This document shows positions 1-8,257 of a stretch of DNA of 64,000 nt, piece after piece (position 1 is the stretch's first letter; the number at the start of each line of letters is the position of its first letter). This stretch comes from Metaruminococcus_A sp050943475 (GTDB lineage Bacteria > Bacillota > Clostridia > Oscillospirales > Ruminococcaceae), in assembly GCA_050943475.1 (NCBI GenBank), contig JBMNPF010000008.1:62001-126000 (forward strand), written 5' to 3'. A program made the translations under genes and the position numbers. The notes beneath the pieces were generated by a model that saw only the letters and a list, made by a program, of their open reading frames with translations, ran no database searches and was not told the DNA's origin.

Positions 1-1641
1 CTCAACGACAATCAGGGTATTGCCTAAATCACGCAGACGTTTGAGAGTTGCGATCAGTTTATCGTTGTCCCGCTGATGCAGGCCGATACTCGGTTCGTCG
101 AGGATATAGAGTACACCGACCAGATAAGAACCGATCTGAGTGGCAAGCCGGATACGCTGACTTTCGCCGCCCGAAAGGGTTCCGGCAGAACGCGACAGCG
201 TGAGATATTCCAAACCTACATTGTTGAGGAAGCCCAGCCGTTCCTTGATTTCTTTGAGAATCCGGTCGCCGATCAGTTTTTCGCGATCCGTCAGTTCCAT
301 ATTGTCCACAAACGCAAGTGCCTGCGCAATGGACATTTTGCAGAATTCACTGATATTCTTCCCCGCAACGGTAACGGCAAGGATTTCCTTTTTCAACCGT
401 TCACCGTGACAGTCCGGGCACGGAACAGCACTCATACAGGTGGCAATGTCATCCCGCGCCCAGTCGCTCTGGGTCTCACGGAACCGACGCTCCAGGTTGT
501 TGATAATTCCTTCAAATTCGGTATAGTAAGTGCCGGTGCCGTATTCATTCTGGCGGGTCATCAAAATACGTTCCCCTTTGGTGCCGTACAAAATGGCATC
601 CAACGCCTTTTTGGGCAAATCTTTTACCGGGGTGTCCAGCGAAAATTTATAATAAGAGGCCAGCCCTTCATAATACATCTGAGCAATGGTGCCGCTTTCG
701 CCAAAATACCAACCGCTCGCCTTAATGGCCCCGCCGCGGATGGATTTGGTTTTATCCGGGATGACCATATCTGGATCAACCCGCATAAAGGTGCCTAAAC
801 CGGTGCAGGTTTCACACGCCCCGTAAGGATTGTTAAAGGAGAACATCCGTGGGGAAAGTTCCTCCATGCTGAACCCATGCTCGGGACAAGCGTAATCCTG
901 TGAGAAAAGGATTTCTTCCCCACCAATAACGTCGATAATCGCGAGACCTCCGGTCAGCCCAACCGCTGTTTCAAGCGAATCTGACAGACGGGAACGGATT
1001 TCCTCCTTGACCACAAGGCGGTCGATGACAATTTCAATGTTGTGCTTCTTGTTCTTCTCCAGAGAAATCTGTTCTGACAAATCATAAATATTTCCATCTA
1101 CCCGCGCCCGGACAAATCCACTTCTGCGGGCAGAATCGAGTTCCTTCTGGTGCTCGCCCTTTCTGCCGCGCACAACCGGCGCCATGATCTGAATACGGGT
1201 TCCCTCTTCCAGTTCCATCACACGGTCAACGATCTGATCAATGGTCTGCTGTTTGATTTCCCTGCCGCAGACCGGGCAGTGCGGAATACCAATGCGCGCA
1301 TACAAAAGGCGCAGATAGTCGTAAATTTCGGTGACGGTACCAACGGTGGAACGCGGATTTTTCGAAGTGGTTTTCTGGTCAATCGAAATGGCCGGAGAAA
1401 GCCCCTCGATGTAGTCCACATCCGGCTTGTCCATCTGGCCGAGAAACTGCCGGGCGTAAGAGGACAGACTCTCTACGTAACGGCGCTGTCCGTCGGCGTA
1501 AATGGTGTCAAACGCGAGCGAGGATTTTCCGGAGCCGGAAAGCCCGGTAAACACAATAAATTTGTCACGCGGCAATTCAATGTCAACGTTTTTCAGGTTG
1601 TGTTCCCTGGCGCCTTTGATGATGATTTTATCCTTTGGCAA
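1..1641 (-). CDS. uvrA: UvrABC system protein A, 5' part only (runs off window start)
   Basis: Damage-sensing ATPase of nucleotide excision repair; loads UvrB onto lesions. The N-terminal 547 residues are present (family about 940). Reading leftwards the protein begins MPKDKIIIKGAREHNL, has the first Walker A (GLSGSGKSS) and the CPVCG zinc-binding pair expected early in UvrA. The start is a TTG at 1641, preceded by AGAAAGGA; an ATG 11 nt upstream is out of frame. It lies 31 nt after uvrB on the same strand, the usual uvrB-uvrA order, so it is probably co-transcribed and shares the LexA-like control upstream of uvrB. The C-terminal half, with the second ATPase, is outside the window. Confidence 0.97.
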   Translation of the reverse strand, partial: MPKDKIIIKGAREHNLKNVDIELPRDKFIVFTGLSGSGKSSLAFDTIYADGQRRYVESLSSYARQFLGQMDKPDVDYIEGLSPAISIDQKTTSKNPRSTVGTVTEIYDYLRLLYARIGIPHCPVCGREIKQQTIDQIVDRVMELEEGTRIQIMAPVVRGRKGEHQKELDSARRSGFVRARVDGNIYDLSEQISLEKNKKHNIEIVIDRLVVKEEIRSRLSDSLETAVGLTGGLAIIDVIGGEEILFSQDYACPEHGFSMEELSPRMFSFNNPYGACETCTGLGTFMRVDPDMVIPDKTKSIRGGAIKASGWYFGESGTIAQMYYEGLASYYKFSLDTPVKDLPKKALDAILYGTKGERILMTRQNEYGTGTYYTEFEGIINNLERRFRETQSDWARDDIATCMSAVPCPDCHGERLKKEILAVTVAGKNISEFCKMSIAQALAFVDNMELTDREKLIGDRILKEIKERLGFLNNVGLEYLTLSRSAGTLSGGESQRIRLATQIGSYLVGVLYILDEPSIGLHQRDNDKLIATLKRLRDLGNTLIVVE

Positions 1642-1672
1642 ATTGTTTCCATTCCTTTCTAAGGGACGGGGA

Positions 1673-3631
1673 TTACCGCGTCTTTTTCAATTCCTCAATC
1701 CGATCACGCAGAGCTGCGGCATGCTCAAATTCCAAAATTTTAGCAGCAGCTTTCATCTCTTTTGTAAGCTGGGCAATCAAGTCCTCGCGCTCCTTCTTGG
1801 AGTAGCGTTTCTTCTTGCCGTCAACAGTATCCTTTTTGGAGATTTCAATGATTTCACGAACGCTTTTGGAAATTGTTTTCGGCACAATGCCATGCTCCTC
1901 GTTGTACCTCATCTGGATGGTGCGGCGGCGTTCGGTCTCCCGAATCGCACGTTCCATCGACGGAGTGACGCTGTCTGCATACATTATAACCATGCCTTCC
2001 GCATTACGGGCCGCACGGCCGATGGTCTGAATCAACGAGGTCTCGGAACGCAGGAAGCCTTCTTTATCCGCATCCAGAATACAAACAAGAGAAACCTCCG
2101 GAATATCAAGGCCTTCCCGCAGCAGGTTGATGCCAACCAGCACATCAAATTCGCCGAGACGCAGGTCCCGGATAATTTCCATTCGTTCCATTGTATCAAC
2201 GTCATGGTGCATATAACGAACCTTGACGTCCATTTTTTCAAAGAAAGCGGTCAAATCCTCTGCCATCTTTTTGGTAAGGGTGGTAATCAACACGCGCTCC
2301 TGTTTGGCAACTCTTGCGTTGATTTCGAAGAGCAAATCTTCAATTTGCCCTTCCACAGGCCGTACGCTGATGATCGGATCCAGCAAACCGGTTGGACGGA
2401 TAACCTGTTCAACAATGTTGGTGCTGTGCTCCCGTTCAAATTCAGCCGGAGTCGCGCTCACATAAACCGCTTGGTTGATATGGCCGTAGAATTCATCGAA
2501 ATTAAGCGGGCGGTTATCCGCTGCAGAAGGCAGGCGGAAACCATAATCAATCAGTGTCTGTTTGCGCGCCTTATCGCCAAAATACATCCCACGCACCTGC
2601 GGAATGGTCACATGGGACTCATCAATAAACAACAGATAGTCATCCGGAAAGTGGTCAAGCAGCGTATAAGGCATACTACCTGCCGGACGGCCCGCAAGAA
2701 TTCTGGAATAATTTTCAATTCCCTTACAGAAACCAATTTCACTGAGCATTTCAATGTCATATTTGGTGCGCTGTTCAATTCGCTGCGCTTCCAAAAGCAT
2801 ATCATTTTCCTTAAAATACCTGACCCGTTCCAGCATTTCTTCTTCGATTTCCTGCACCGCCTTGTGGAGTTTATCCGGCGGAACAATGTAATGGGACGCA
2901 GGATAAATGGCCACATGCGCAAGGGTTGCAAGCACTTCGCCGGTTAAAACATTAATTTCGCTGATACGGTCGATTTCATCTCCGAAAAACTCCACACGAA
3001 TGGCATTTTCACCGGAATAGGCAGGGAAAATTTCCACTACATCGCCATGCACACGAAATTTGTTGCGGATAAAATTGATGTCGTTGCGCTCGTACTGAAT
3101 ATCCACCAATTTGTGCAGCAATTCATCACGGTTTTTCTGCATTCCCGTCCGCAGGGAAATGACCATACTGCGGTAATCAATCGGGCTACCGAGCGAATAA
3201 ATGCAAGAAACACTTGAAACGATGATAACATCCCGCCGTTCCGACAAAGCCGAAGTCGCCGAATGACGGAGTTTATCAATTTCATCGTTGATTGCGCTGT
3301 CTTTTTCAATGTAGGTATCGGTATTCGGTATATAAGCCTCCGGCTGATAGTAGTCGTAATAGGACACAAAATACTCCACCGCATTATTGGGAAAAAATTC
3401 CCGGAATTCAGAACAGAGCTGTGCGGCCAAAGTCTTATTATGCGCCAATACAAGCGTTGGCTTTTGAACCTGTTCAATGACATTGGCCATTGTAAAGGTT
3501 TTACCGGAACCGGTGACTCCCAGCAGTGTTTGCTCCTTATCCCCTTTTTGAATCCCCTCAACCAGTTTGGCAATTGCCTCCGGCTGGTCACCGGTTGGCT
3601 TGTAAGGAGAAGCCAACTTAAATTCACCCAT
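1673..3631 (-). CDS. uvrB: UvrABC system protein B
   Basis: Helicase-like damage-verification subunit of nucleotide excision repair, 652 aa, the usual family length. The sequence shows Walker A (GVTGSGKTFT), the beta-hairpin region (YYDYYQPEAY), the DEAH-like box (IDESHVT), helicase motif VI (QTIGRAARN) and a C-terminal UVR domain. An in-frame opening extends upstream to 3712, but the ATG at 3631 (MGEFKLAS) has GGAGA at proper distance and matches the family N-terminus. A sigma-A promoter (3729-3757) and a LexA-like box (3706-3719) lie just upstream, consistent with SOS induction. Confidence 0.97.
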   Translation of the reverse strand: MGEFKLASPYKPTGDQPEAIAKLVEGIQKGDKEQTLLGVTGSGKTFTMANVIEQVQKPTLVLAHNKTLAAQLCSEFREFFPNNAVEYFVSYYDYYQPEAYIPNTDTYIEKDSAINDEIDKLRHSATSALSERRDVIIVSSVSCIYSLGSPIDYRSMVISLRTGMQKNRDELLHKLVDIQYERNDINFIRNKFRVHGDVVEIFPAYSGENAIRVEFFGDEIDRISEINVLTGEVLATLAHVAIYPASHYIVPPDKLHKAVQEIEEEMLERVRYFKENDMLLEAQRIEQRTKYDIEMLSEIGFCKGIENYSRILAGRPAGSMPYTLLDHFPDDYLLFIDESHVTIPQVRGMYFGDKARKQTLIDYGFRLPSAADNRPLNFDEFYGHINQAVYVSATPAEFEREHSTNIVEQVIRPTGLLDPIISVRPVEGQIEDLLFEINARVAKQERVLITTLTKKMAEDLTAFFEKMDVKVRYMHHDVDTMERMEIIRDLRLGEFDVLVGINLLREGLDIPEVSLVCILDADKEGFLRSETSLIQTIGRAARNAEGMVIMYADSVTPSMERAIRETERRRTIQMRYNEEHGIVPKTISKSVREIIEISKKDTVDGKKKRYSKKEREDLIAQLTKEMKAAAKILEFEHAAALRDRIEELKKTR

Positions 3632-3705
3632 AATACAATCTCCAGCACTATATTTTTGAATGGCTTTTATATCAAAGTTACTGCAATATACCGCAGAAGC
3701 ACATG

Positions 3706-3719
3706 CGAACAAATGTTTT
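3706..3719 (-). promoter_or_regulatory. LexA/DinR-type SOS box upstream of uvrB
   Basis: CGAACAAATGTTTT fits the Gram-positive SOS operator CGAAC-N4-GTTCG, with a perfect left half and a degenerate right half. It lies at about +3 to +16 of the predicted uvrB transcript, a position suited to repression. uvrB is a classic SOS gene, which supports the call. Confidence 0.75.
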
Positions 3720-3728
3720 TATTTGCTT

Positions 3729-3757
3729 ATTTTACCTCTTTCAAGGGATTTTGTCAA
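3729..3757 (-). promoter_or_regulatory. sigma-A promoter of uvrBA
   Basis: On the minus strand: -35 TTGACA (3757-3752), 17-bp spacer, -10 TAAAAT (3734-3729). Predicted start of transcription is near 3722, giving a leader of about 90 nt. Confidence 0.75.
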
Positions 3758-3917
3758 TGTTATAGTATACCACAGAGATACACTTTTTACAATCAACAAC
3801 CTCGCTTTAACAAGCCTGTTTTCAACCGCAAAAAACAAAAAAACCGTCTCTCAACTCCAGCTATTTTCAGCAATATACCATTACCATTTTTACAGCTGTT
3901 TCAAGCAGAAGCAATAG

Positions 3918-3954
3918 ATAAAAAGCAGGCTTTTCATTCCGAAAAAGCCTGCTT
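3918..3954 (-). terminator. Rho-independent terminator of the GGDEF gene
   Basis: Minus strand stem AAGCAGGCTTTT/AAAAGCCTGCTT with a short loop, followed by TTTTTATC. It lies 12 nt after the stop of the GGDEF gene. Confidence 0.8.
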
Positions 3955-3966
3955 ATATTCTATCAA

Positions 3967-4968
3967 TTATTCAATAGCTTTATTTTCCGCCCAACAAAAA
4001 CCATTTCTTCCATGAGCCTTTGCACGATAAAGTGCTTGATCTGCTCTTTGATAAAGCGCAGAAAAATTTTCGCCTGTCCGATAATTTACGGCGATTCCCG
4101 CAGAACAACTCACAGAGGTTTTTAGGCGCACTGACAATTTCCGGCATTCTTCCGAAAGGTGATCAAAACGCGCCGTCGCTTCCCGCTCACCGCTTATGCT
4201 GCTATCCCAAACGGCAAATTCATCGCCTCCCATACGGCCGAGAATTGCCGAAGGGGCAAATATCCTTTTTAAAAGACGCGCAAATTCCTGAATTACTTTA
4301 TCCCCAGCTAAATGGCCCATCGAATCGTTAACGGCTTTAAATTCATCTAAATCAAAAATATAGAAAAAGCCGGTCTCACTTTTCAGCGTCTGGGAAACAT
4401 GCCACTCCATATACGTCCGGTTATACAGCTCCGTCATGTGATCCAATTCCACACGGCGTTCCAAAGCCTTACTTTTTTGCACCGCTTCATTGGCAAGAGT
4501 TGCAAGCGATTTCGGATAATATTCATCTTCTCCCTGGTCGATATAGGGCATTGAATGGTGCACGCTGCAAATTTCTATTCCGTTTTGCGCATTTCGGCAC
4601 ACCACCGTAAAACGACTGCCTTCCATATCCACCAAAACCGCTTTTCCGGAAGAAGCTTTTTCCCGCACCCAAATGCTCCCAAACACGACACAAACATCCT
4701 CTGTAATTTTTTGAGCTTCATACCATTCGTCCTGTAACTCAAAGCGAATGTCGCGCGCCTCAATCTGATCTTCCGTCATCCCGGCGAGAAATTCATCACG
4801 ATTTTTATACATTTCATGGCGTCCGGTTCCAATCATCAATAGCTCAGGCGGCAGATTGCTTAAGGCACCTTCAAGCTGTTCCGGTTCCGGATTGACAATA
4901 TACATATGCCACAACTGACGCACCTGTTCAATAGCTCCTTGTTCAAAATCCGAATACGTTCGAACCAT
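3967..4968 (-). CDS. Diguanylate cyclase with N-terminal SnoaL/NTF2-like domain
   Basis: Predicted c-di-GMP synthase, 333 aa, no transmembrane segment. The C-terminal half is a GGDEF domain: the DLDEFKAVND metal-binding segment and an intact catalytic RMGGDEF motif. The inhibitory I-site (RxxD, nine to six residues before GGDEF) is absent; those positions read APSA. The N-terminal 150 residues look like the SnoaL/NTF2-like ketosteroid-isomerase fold often found before signalling domains (my reading of the pattern), probably a small-molecule or partner sensor. A short helical linker joins the two. The start is ATG with AGGAGG. Monocistronic, with its own terminator. Confidence 0.9.
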   Translation of the reverse strand: MVRTYSDFEQGAIEQVRQLWHMYIVNPEPEQLEGALSNLPPELLMIGTGRHEMYKNRDEFLAGMTEDQIEARDIRFELQDEWYEAQKITEDVCVVFGSIWVREKASSGKAVLVDMEGSRFTVVCRNAQNGIEICSVHHSMPYIDQGEDEYYPKSLATLANEAVQKSKALERRVELDHMTELYNRTYMEWHVSQTLKSETGFFYIFDLDEFKAVNDSMGHLAGDKVIQEFARLLKRIFAPSAILGRMGGDEFAVWDSSISGEREATARFDHLSEECRKLSVRLKTSVSCSAGIAVNYRTGENFSALYQRADQALYRAKAHGRNGFCWAENKAIE

Positions 4969-5221
4969 CTCAACATCCTCCTATAGGTTGGCTTTCGGTC
5001 CTTTTAGCAACAAGCAAAACTACATTTGAACCAGTATGTGGTGTTTTCGGAACCTTTAGACTCCATGTACTCCATAGATTCTATAAAATTATTGCGTTTT
5101 ATGATTAGTTGTTTTTTATCATAGCAAAAACCGGCCCGTATTTCAAGTCTAACCAACGCCATACAGCGATAAGGCCATATTTTTCGGATGATTTCGGTTC
5201 CTTCCTAAAATCTTAAAATTA

Positions 5222-5266
5222 TAAAACAAACCGGCCGGATTTTACACGCCGGCCGGTTTGTTTTTC
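5222..5266. terminator. Bidirectional terminator after the ZIP gene
   Basis: Perfect 12-bp stem CAAACCGGCCGG/CCGGCCGGTTTG around a 10-nt loop, directly after the ZIP stop codon. T-rich tracts are present on both sides. Confidence 0.8.
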
Positions 5267-6061
5267 TTATCCCAGTGCCACATCAAGAATCATCATCAGT
5301 AAAAAGCCGCCCATCACACCCAATGTTCCCAGATTAGAATGATCGCCGAGATGTGCTTCCGGAATCAACTCTTCTACAACAACATACAGCATTGCACCAG
5401 CCGCAAAAGAAAGCAGCCAAGGCATTACCGGCTGAATGCTTCCAGCAATCAAAACAACAAGAACACCAAAAATCGGTTCGACAATACCGGACAAGCTGCC
5501 GTAAAGGAAAGCCTTATAAGCTGGCAACCCCTCTTGACGTAACGGCAGGGATATAGCCGCGCCTTCGGGAAAATTTTGGATGCCAATTCCGACCGCAAGC
5601 GCCATTGCCGTGGTATACAAAGCCGGATCATTTCCGTGCTGTGCCGCCAAAGCAAACGAAAGACCGACCGCCATTCCCTCCGGAATGTTATGCAGCGTAA
5701 CCGCCGAAATCAACAAAGTGGTACGTTTCCAAGATGACGAAAGCCCCTCACGCTGCTTTAAATCGGGATGCAAATGCGGCAGAAGCGCGTCCATCAACAT
5801 AAGAAAGCCTACCCCTAAAACAAAGCCACCGGCAGCCGGCAGCCATCCGGGCATACCGGAGTTTTCCGCTTCCTCAATAGCCGGTATTAGCAGACTCCAA
5901 ACGGACGCCGCAATCATAACGCCGGCCGCAAACCCCAAAAAGGCCCGTTGAATTCCAACACCAACGCTTTTGCGAAAGAAAAATACAATCGCAGCGCCTA
6001 AACTCGTCATTAAAAAAGTAAAACCGGTACCACCACCGGCCCAGAGCAATGCTTCTGCCAT
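5267..6061 (-). CDS. ZIP family metal (zinc) transporter
   Basis: Integral membrane importer of divalent cations (zinc, possibly iron or manganese), 264 aa with about eight transmembrane helices. The metal-binding signatures of the GufA/ZupT-type ZIP proteins are intact: HNIPEG in the fourth helix and NFPEGAAI in the fifth, plus a short His-containing loop (LLPHLHPD). The ATG at 6061 is chosen over an in-frame start ten codons upstream because AGAGGGGAAAG precedes it. The predicted promoter lies about 255 nt further upstream, an unusually long leader that holds a possible 42-codon reading frame. Confidence 0.92.
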   Translation of the reverse strand: MAEALLWAGGGTGFTFLMTSLGAAIVFFFRKSVGVGIQRAFLGFAAGVMIAASVWSLLIPAIEEAENSGMPGWLPAAGGFVLGVGFLMLMDALLPHLHPDLKQREGLSSSWKRTTLLISAVTLHNIPEGMAVGLSFALAAQHGNDPALYTTAMALAVGIGIQNFPEGAAISLPLRQEGLPAYKAFLYGSLSGIVEPIFGVLVVLIAGSIQPVMPWLLSFAAGAMLYVVVEELIPEAHLGDHSNLGTLGVMGGFLLMMILDVALG

Positions 6062-6087
6062 AAAACTTTCCCCTCTTTCTCTCTGAG

Positions 6088-6216
6088 TCAAAAAAATTGT
6101 TTGTAAGCTCTACGCGCCAAGCAATCCAACGCCTGAAAATATTGCGCGCCAATCTCTTTTTGGATATTCCAGCCACAATGCCCACCGTTATCCGACGCAC
6201 ACCATGGATAACGCAT
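6088..6216 (-). CDS. Possible 42-aa Cys/His peptide in the ZIP leader
   Basis: An ATG-initiated frame of 42 codons ends 26 nt before the ZIP start. The peptide begins MRYPWCASDNGGHCGW and has three Cys and one His in a plausible metal-binding spacing. AGAGGA stands only 1-2 nt before the ATG, closer than ideal, and another frame across the leader is also open, so it may be fortuitous. If translated, it would be a small upstream peptide co-transcribed with the metal transporter. No family recognised. Confidence 0.3.
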   Translation of the reverse strand: MRYPWCASDNGGHCGWNIQKEIGAQYFQALDCLARRAYKQFF

Positions 6217-6321
6217 ATCCTCTGGCTATCTGCTGTAATTCCTGTCAGATAACGATCTTTTCTGTTGTACAAATACAGTCGCCATTTTATTTACCATATA
6301 ACCAAAATATTTTACAGTCAC

Positions 6322-6350
6322 ATTGTAACGAGTTTTATCTCCTGTGTCAA
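6322..6350 (-). promoter_or_regulatory. sigma-A promoter upstream of the ZIP gene
   Basis: Minus strand TTGACA (6350-6345), 17-bp spacer, TACAAT (6327-6322). Transcription would begin near 6315, about 255 nt before the ZIP start codon. Apart from the possible 42-codon frame, I recognise no known riboswitch in this leader (6062-6315). Confidence 0.65.
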
Positions 6351-6375
6351 TCGAAAAGAGCTGGCATTACCTACA

Positions 6376-6405
6376 CAAAAAAGCAGACCGACATGCGGCC
6401 TGCTT
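6376..6405 (-). terminator. Terminator of the SGNH hydrolase gene
   Basis: Minus strand AAGCAGGCCG/CGGTCTGCTT, one mismatch in ten pairs, followed by TTTTTTGTG. It begins 8 nt after the gene's stop codon. Confidence 0.75.
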
Positions 6406-6412
6406 CGAAACG

Positions 6413-7210
6413 CTAAATATAAAGAGCGTGCGTCATAATGTAAGAAAATAAAACTTCATAGGCTTTTTGATTTAAATGAAGTCCATCGCCGGAATCATAT
6501 TTTGTATCCAACATATTTTTGGAATTTTTAAGAGCCTGTGCAGAATCCAAATAATAGCAACCTGTTTCTTTTGCCAGCAATAACAGTTTACCATTATACG
6601 AATCGATTTTAGCATTACGCATCCGGGTATCGCTCTGCTCTTTTTGGTAAGAGACCGGCAAAATGGACTGGATGATAACCTGGCTATCCGGCGTGCTCTG
6701 CTGAATCAGTTCAATTAAATTGCGGTATTCTTCTATAAACTCCTCTTCTGCCATAAACGCAACCCCATTGATGCCAAGCGAAACCATCACAATTGGCGGG
6801 CGCTTCAGCATAAGTCCCTCTTCCAGCGTCATTGTCTTGTTGACGCCTTTTACCGTAATGAATTTGGAGGACTGAATGTCTTTATGATTGATACCATCTA
6901 CAGCAAAAACCTGTTCTTTATCAACAAAACCGAAATTGGCCATGCCATTGGTGCGAGAGTCGCCGACAAATATAATGTCATTTAAATAGTCATCCCCCGC
7001 TCGCGCTGTTTCTTTAAGCACGGTGTCTTTCGGTAAATTCTGGGAAACTTGAGAATCCGACTGATATGGGGTGCTCTCGTCGCCGCTGAGTTTTGCAAGA
7101 AGAAAATCCTTTGCCAGAAAACCGGCAACGCCAAACAGAAGAATGGTAACCATGAATGGAACCATGAAATAGAAAAACGAGTGATTTTTTTTCTTTTGAT
7201 TGGAAGGCAC
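6413..7210 (-). CDS. Membrane-anchored SGNH/GDSL hydrolase family protein
   Basis: Predicted extracellular esterase or O-acyl transferase/hydrolase, 265 aa. A Lys-rich start and one hydrophobic helix (residues about 12-34) suggest an N-terminal membrane anchor with the domain outside. SGNH blocks are visible: FVGDSRTNG (block I Ser), SLGINGV (block III Asn position) and DGLHLN (Asp-x-x-His). It is a paralogue of the protein at 63252, sharing the GDSRT, LGIN and DG[IL]HLN motifs. Such proteins act on acylated cell-wall or exopolysaccharide sugars in other Firmicutes; the substrate here is unknown. Confidence 0.85.
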   Translation of the reverse strand: MPSNQKKKNHSFFYFMVPFMVTILLFGVAGFLAKDFLLAKLSGDESTPYQSDSQVSQNLPKDTVLKETARAGDDYLNDIIFVGDSRTNGMANFGFVDKEQVFAVDGINHKDIQSSKFITVKGVNKTMTLEEGLMLKRPPIVMVSLGINGVAFMAEEEFIEEYRNLIELIQQSTPDSQVIIQSILPVSYQKEQSDTRMRNAKIDSYNGKLLLLAKETGCYYLDSAQALKNSKNMLDTKYDSGDGLHLNQKAYEVLFSYIMTHALYI

Positions 7211-7245
7211 TGGCTCACGACCTTTATTTCAAATTAACCTTAGTT

Positions 7246-7274
7246 AGTATAACACAAAACAACTGATGCAACAA
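7246..7274 (-). promoter_or_regulatory. Probable promoter of the SGNH hydrolase gene
   Basis: Minus strand TTGTTG (7274-7269), 17-bp spacer, TATACT (7251-7246), about 35 nt upstream of the start codon. Confidence 0.5.
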
Positions 7275-7381
7275 CCAAACGACTTTATTCTTAAGAAAAC
7301 CTTAACTACAGCCATTTGTCTACATCCTGCATTATTCTATAAAGCGCAGGGGGATGAACTGGTTTTGCGACATGGGTTCCA

Positions 7382-8062
7382 TTATTTTACAACACCAATC
7401 TCCGCCAGAGAAACGTATTTATCCCGTGCGATGATAATATGATCGGTCAGTTGAATACCAAGCAGTTTCAGTGCATAGCCGATTGCATCGGTCGTCATAA
7501 TATCTTCATCCGATGCAACCGCCAGCCCATGCGGATGGTTGTGTGAAATAAGCACACTGGTTGCATTGTAACGCATGGCAAGCTCTGCAATTCTGCGAAT
7601 GTTGACTGCGGCGGACGAAACAGTACCATGATTGACAATTTCGCAGCACTTGACCTCGCAGGTTGAATCCAGACAGACGACAAATACGACCTCCTCGGTA
7701 CGGCCGATAAACTTGGGCAGCAAATAGCGAAACGCCTTTTCTGCCGTATCCAAAATAGCCCCCGGCTTGCTGCGGTCTTCTTCATAGACACGAAAAAGCG
7801 CAGGAATAAGTTTAATCAGGGTAGAGGTATGGGATTTGATGCCCGGTATCCGCTCCAGATCCTCAAAGGAAGCGTCAAACACATTAGAAAGCGAGCCGAA
7901 CTCATCCATCAACAGATGCGCCAGCTCGTTGGTATCTTTCTGCACCGTTGAGTAGAACAACAATAATTCTAAAATATTGTGGGGGTCAAAGTTATCCAGC
8001 CCCTCTTTGCGAAAGCGTTCTTTCAGCCGGTTGCGATGTCCATTGTGCGAATGTTCAGCCAT
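7382..8062 (-). CDS. radC: RadC family JAMM/MPN-domain protein
   Basis: 226 aa, DNA-repair-associated RadC family of uncertain biochemical role. An N-terminal helix-hairpin-helix region (ERIPGIKSHT) precedes the JAMM metalloprotease-like domain with the SHNHPHG...SDED metal-binding signature. The frame extends upstream to 8296, but the ATG at 8062 (MAEHSHNGHR) follows GGGTGG and matches the usual N-terminus. Divergent from the pseudouridine synthase gene; the 195-nt gap between them holds both promoters. Confidence 0.93.
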   Translation of the reverse strand: MAEHSHNGHRNRLKERFRKEGLDNFDPHNILELLLFYSTVQKDTNELAHLLMDEFGSLSNVFDASFEDLERIPGIKSHTSTLIKLIPALFRVYEEDRSKPGAILDTAEKAFRYLLPKFIGRTEEVVFVVCLDSTCEVKCCEIVNHGTVSSAAVNIRRIAELAMRYNATSVLISHNHPHGLAVASDEDIMTTDAIGYALKLLGIQLTDHIIIARDKYVSLAEIGVVK

Positions 8063-8172
8063 AATCCACCCAAAACCATTCTCTAAATTATCGAAACAGA
8101 ACGAACCTTGTCTTATATTATAAACGAAATGGAAATGAATGAAAAGGGCTATTTCCCTTTGGTTTGCAGGTG

Positions 8173-8181
8173 TGCTATAAT
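8173..8181 (+). promoter_or_regulatory. Extended -10 promoter for the pseudouridine synthase gene
   Basis: TGCTATAAT is a perfect extended -10 element 77 nt before the start codon. The -35 region is weak, as is common for TGn promoters. Confidence 0.5.
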
Positions 8182-8257
8182 ATGGAACAAACAGACACGC
8201 TGCATTTTGGCAGACATCTGTTTCGAAGTACGCTTTACGAACAACATTGGGGGAAGC

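Noticed and set aside
1502..2947. 481-codon plus-strand frame opposite uvrA/uvrB
   Set aside because: Antisense shadow of uvrB; no ribosome site, and its protein is a mirror of a highly conserved gene.
5874..6272. 132-codon minus-strand frame overlapping the ZIP gene and its leader
   Set aside because: Its second half is the ZIP coding sequence in a wrong frame, and it has no ribosome site at its TTG start.
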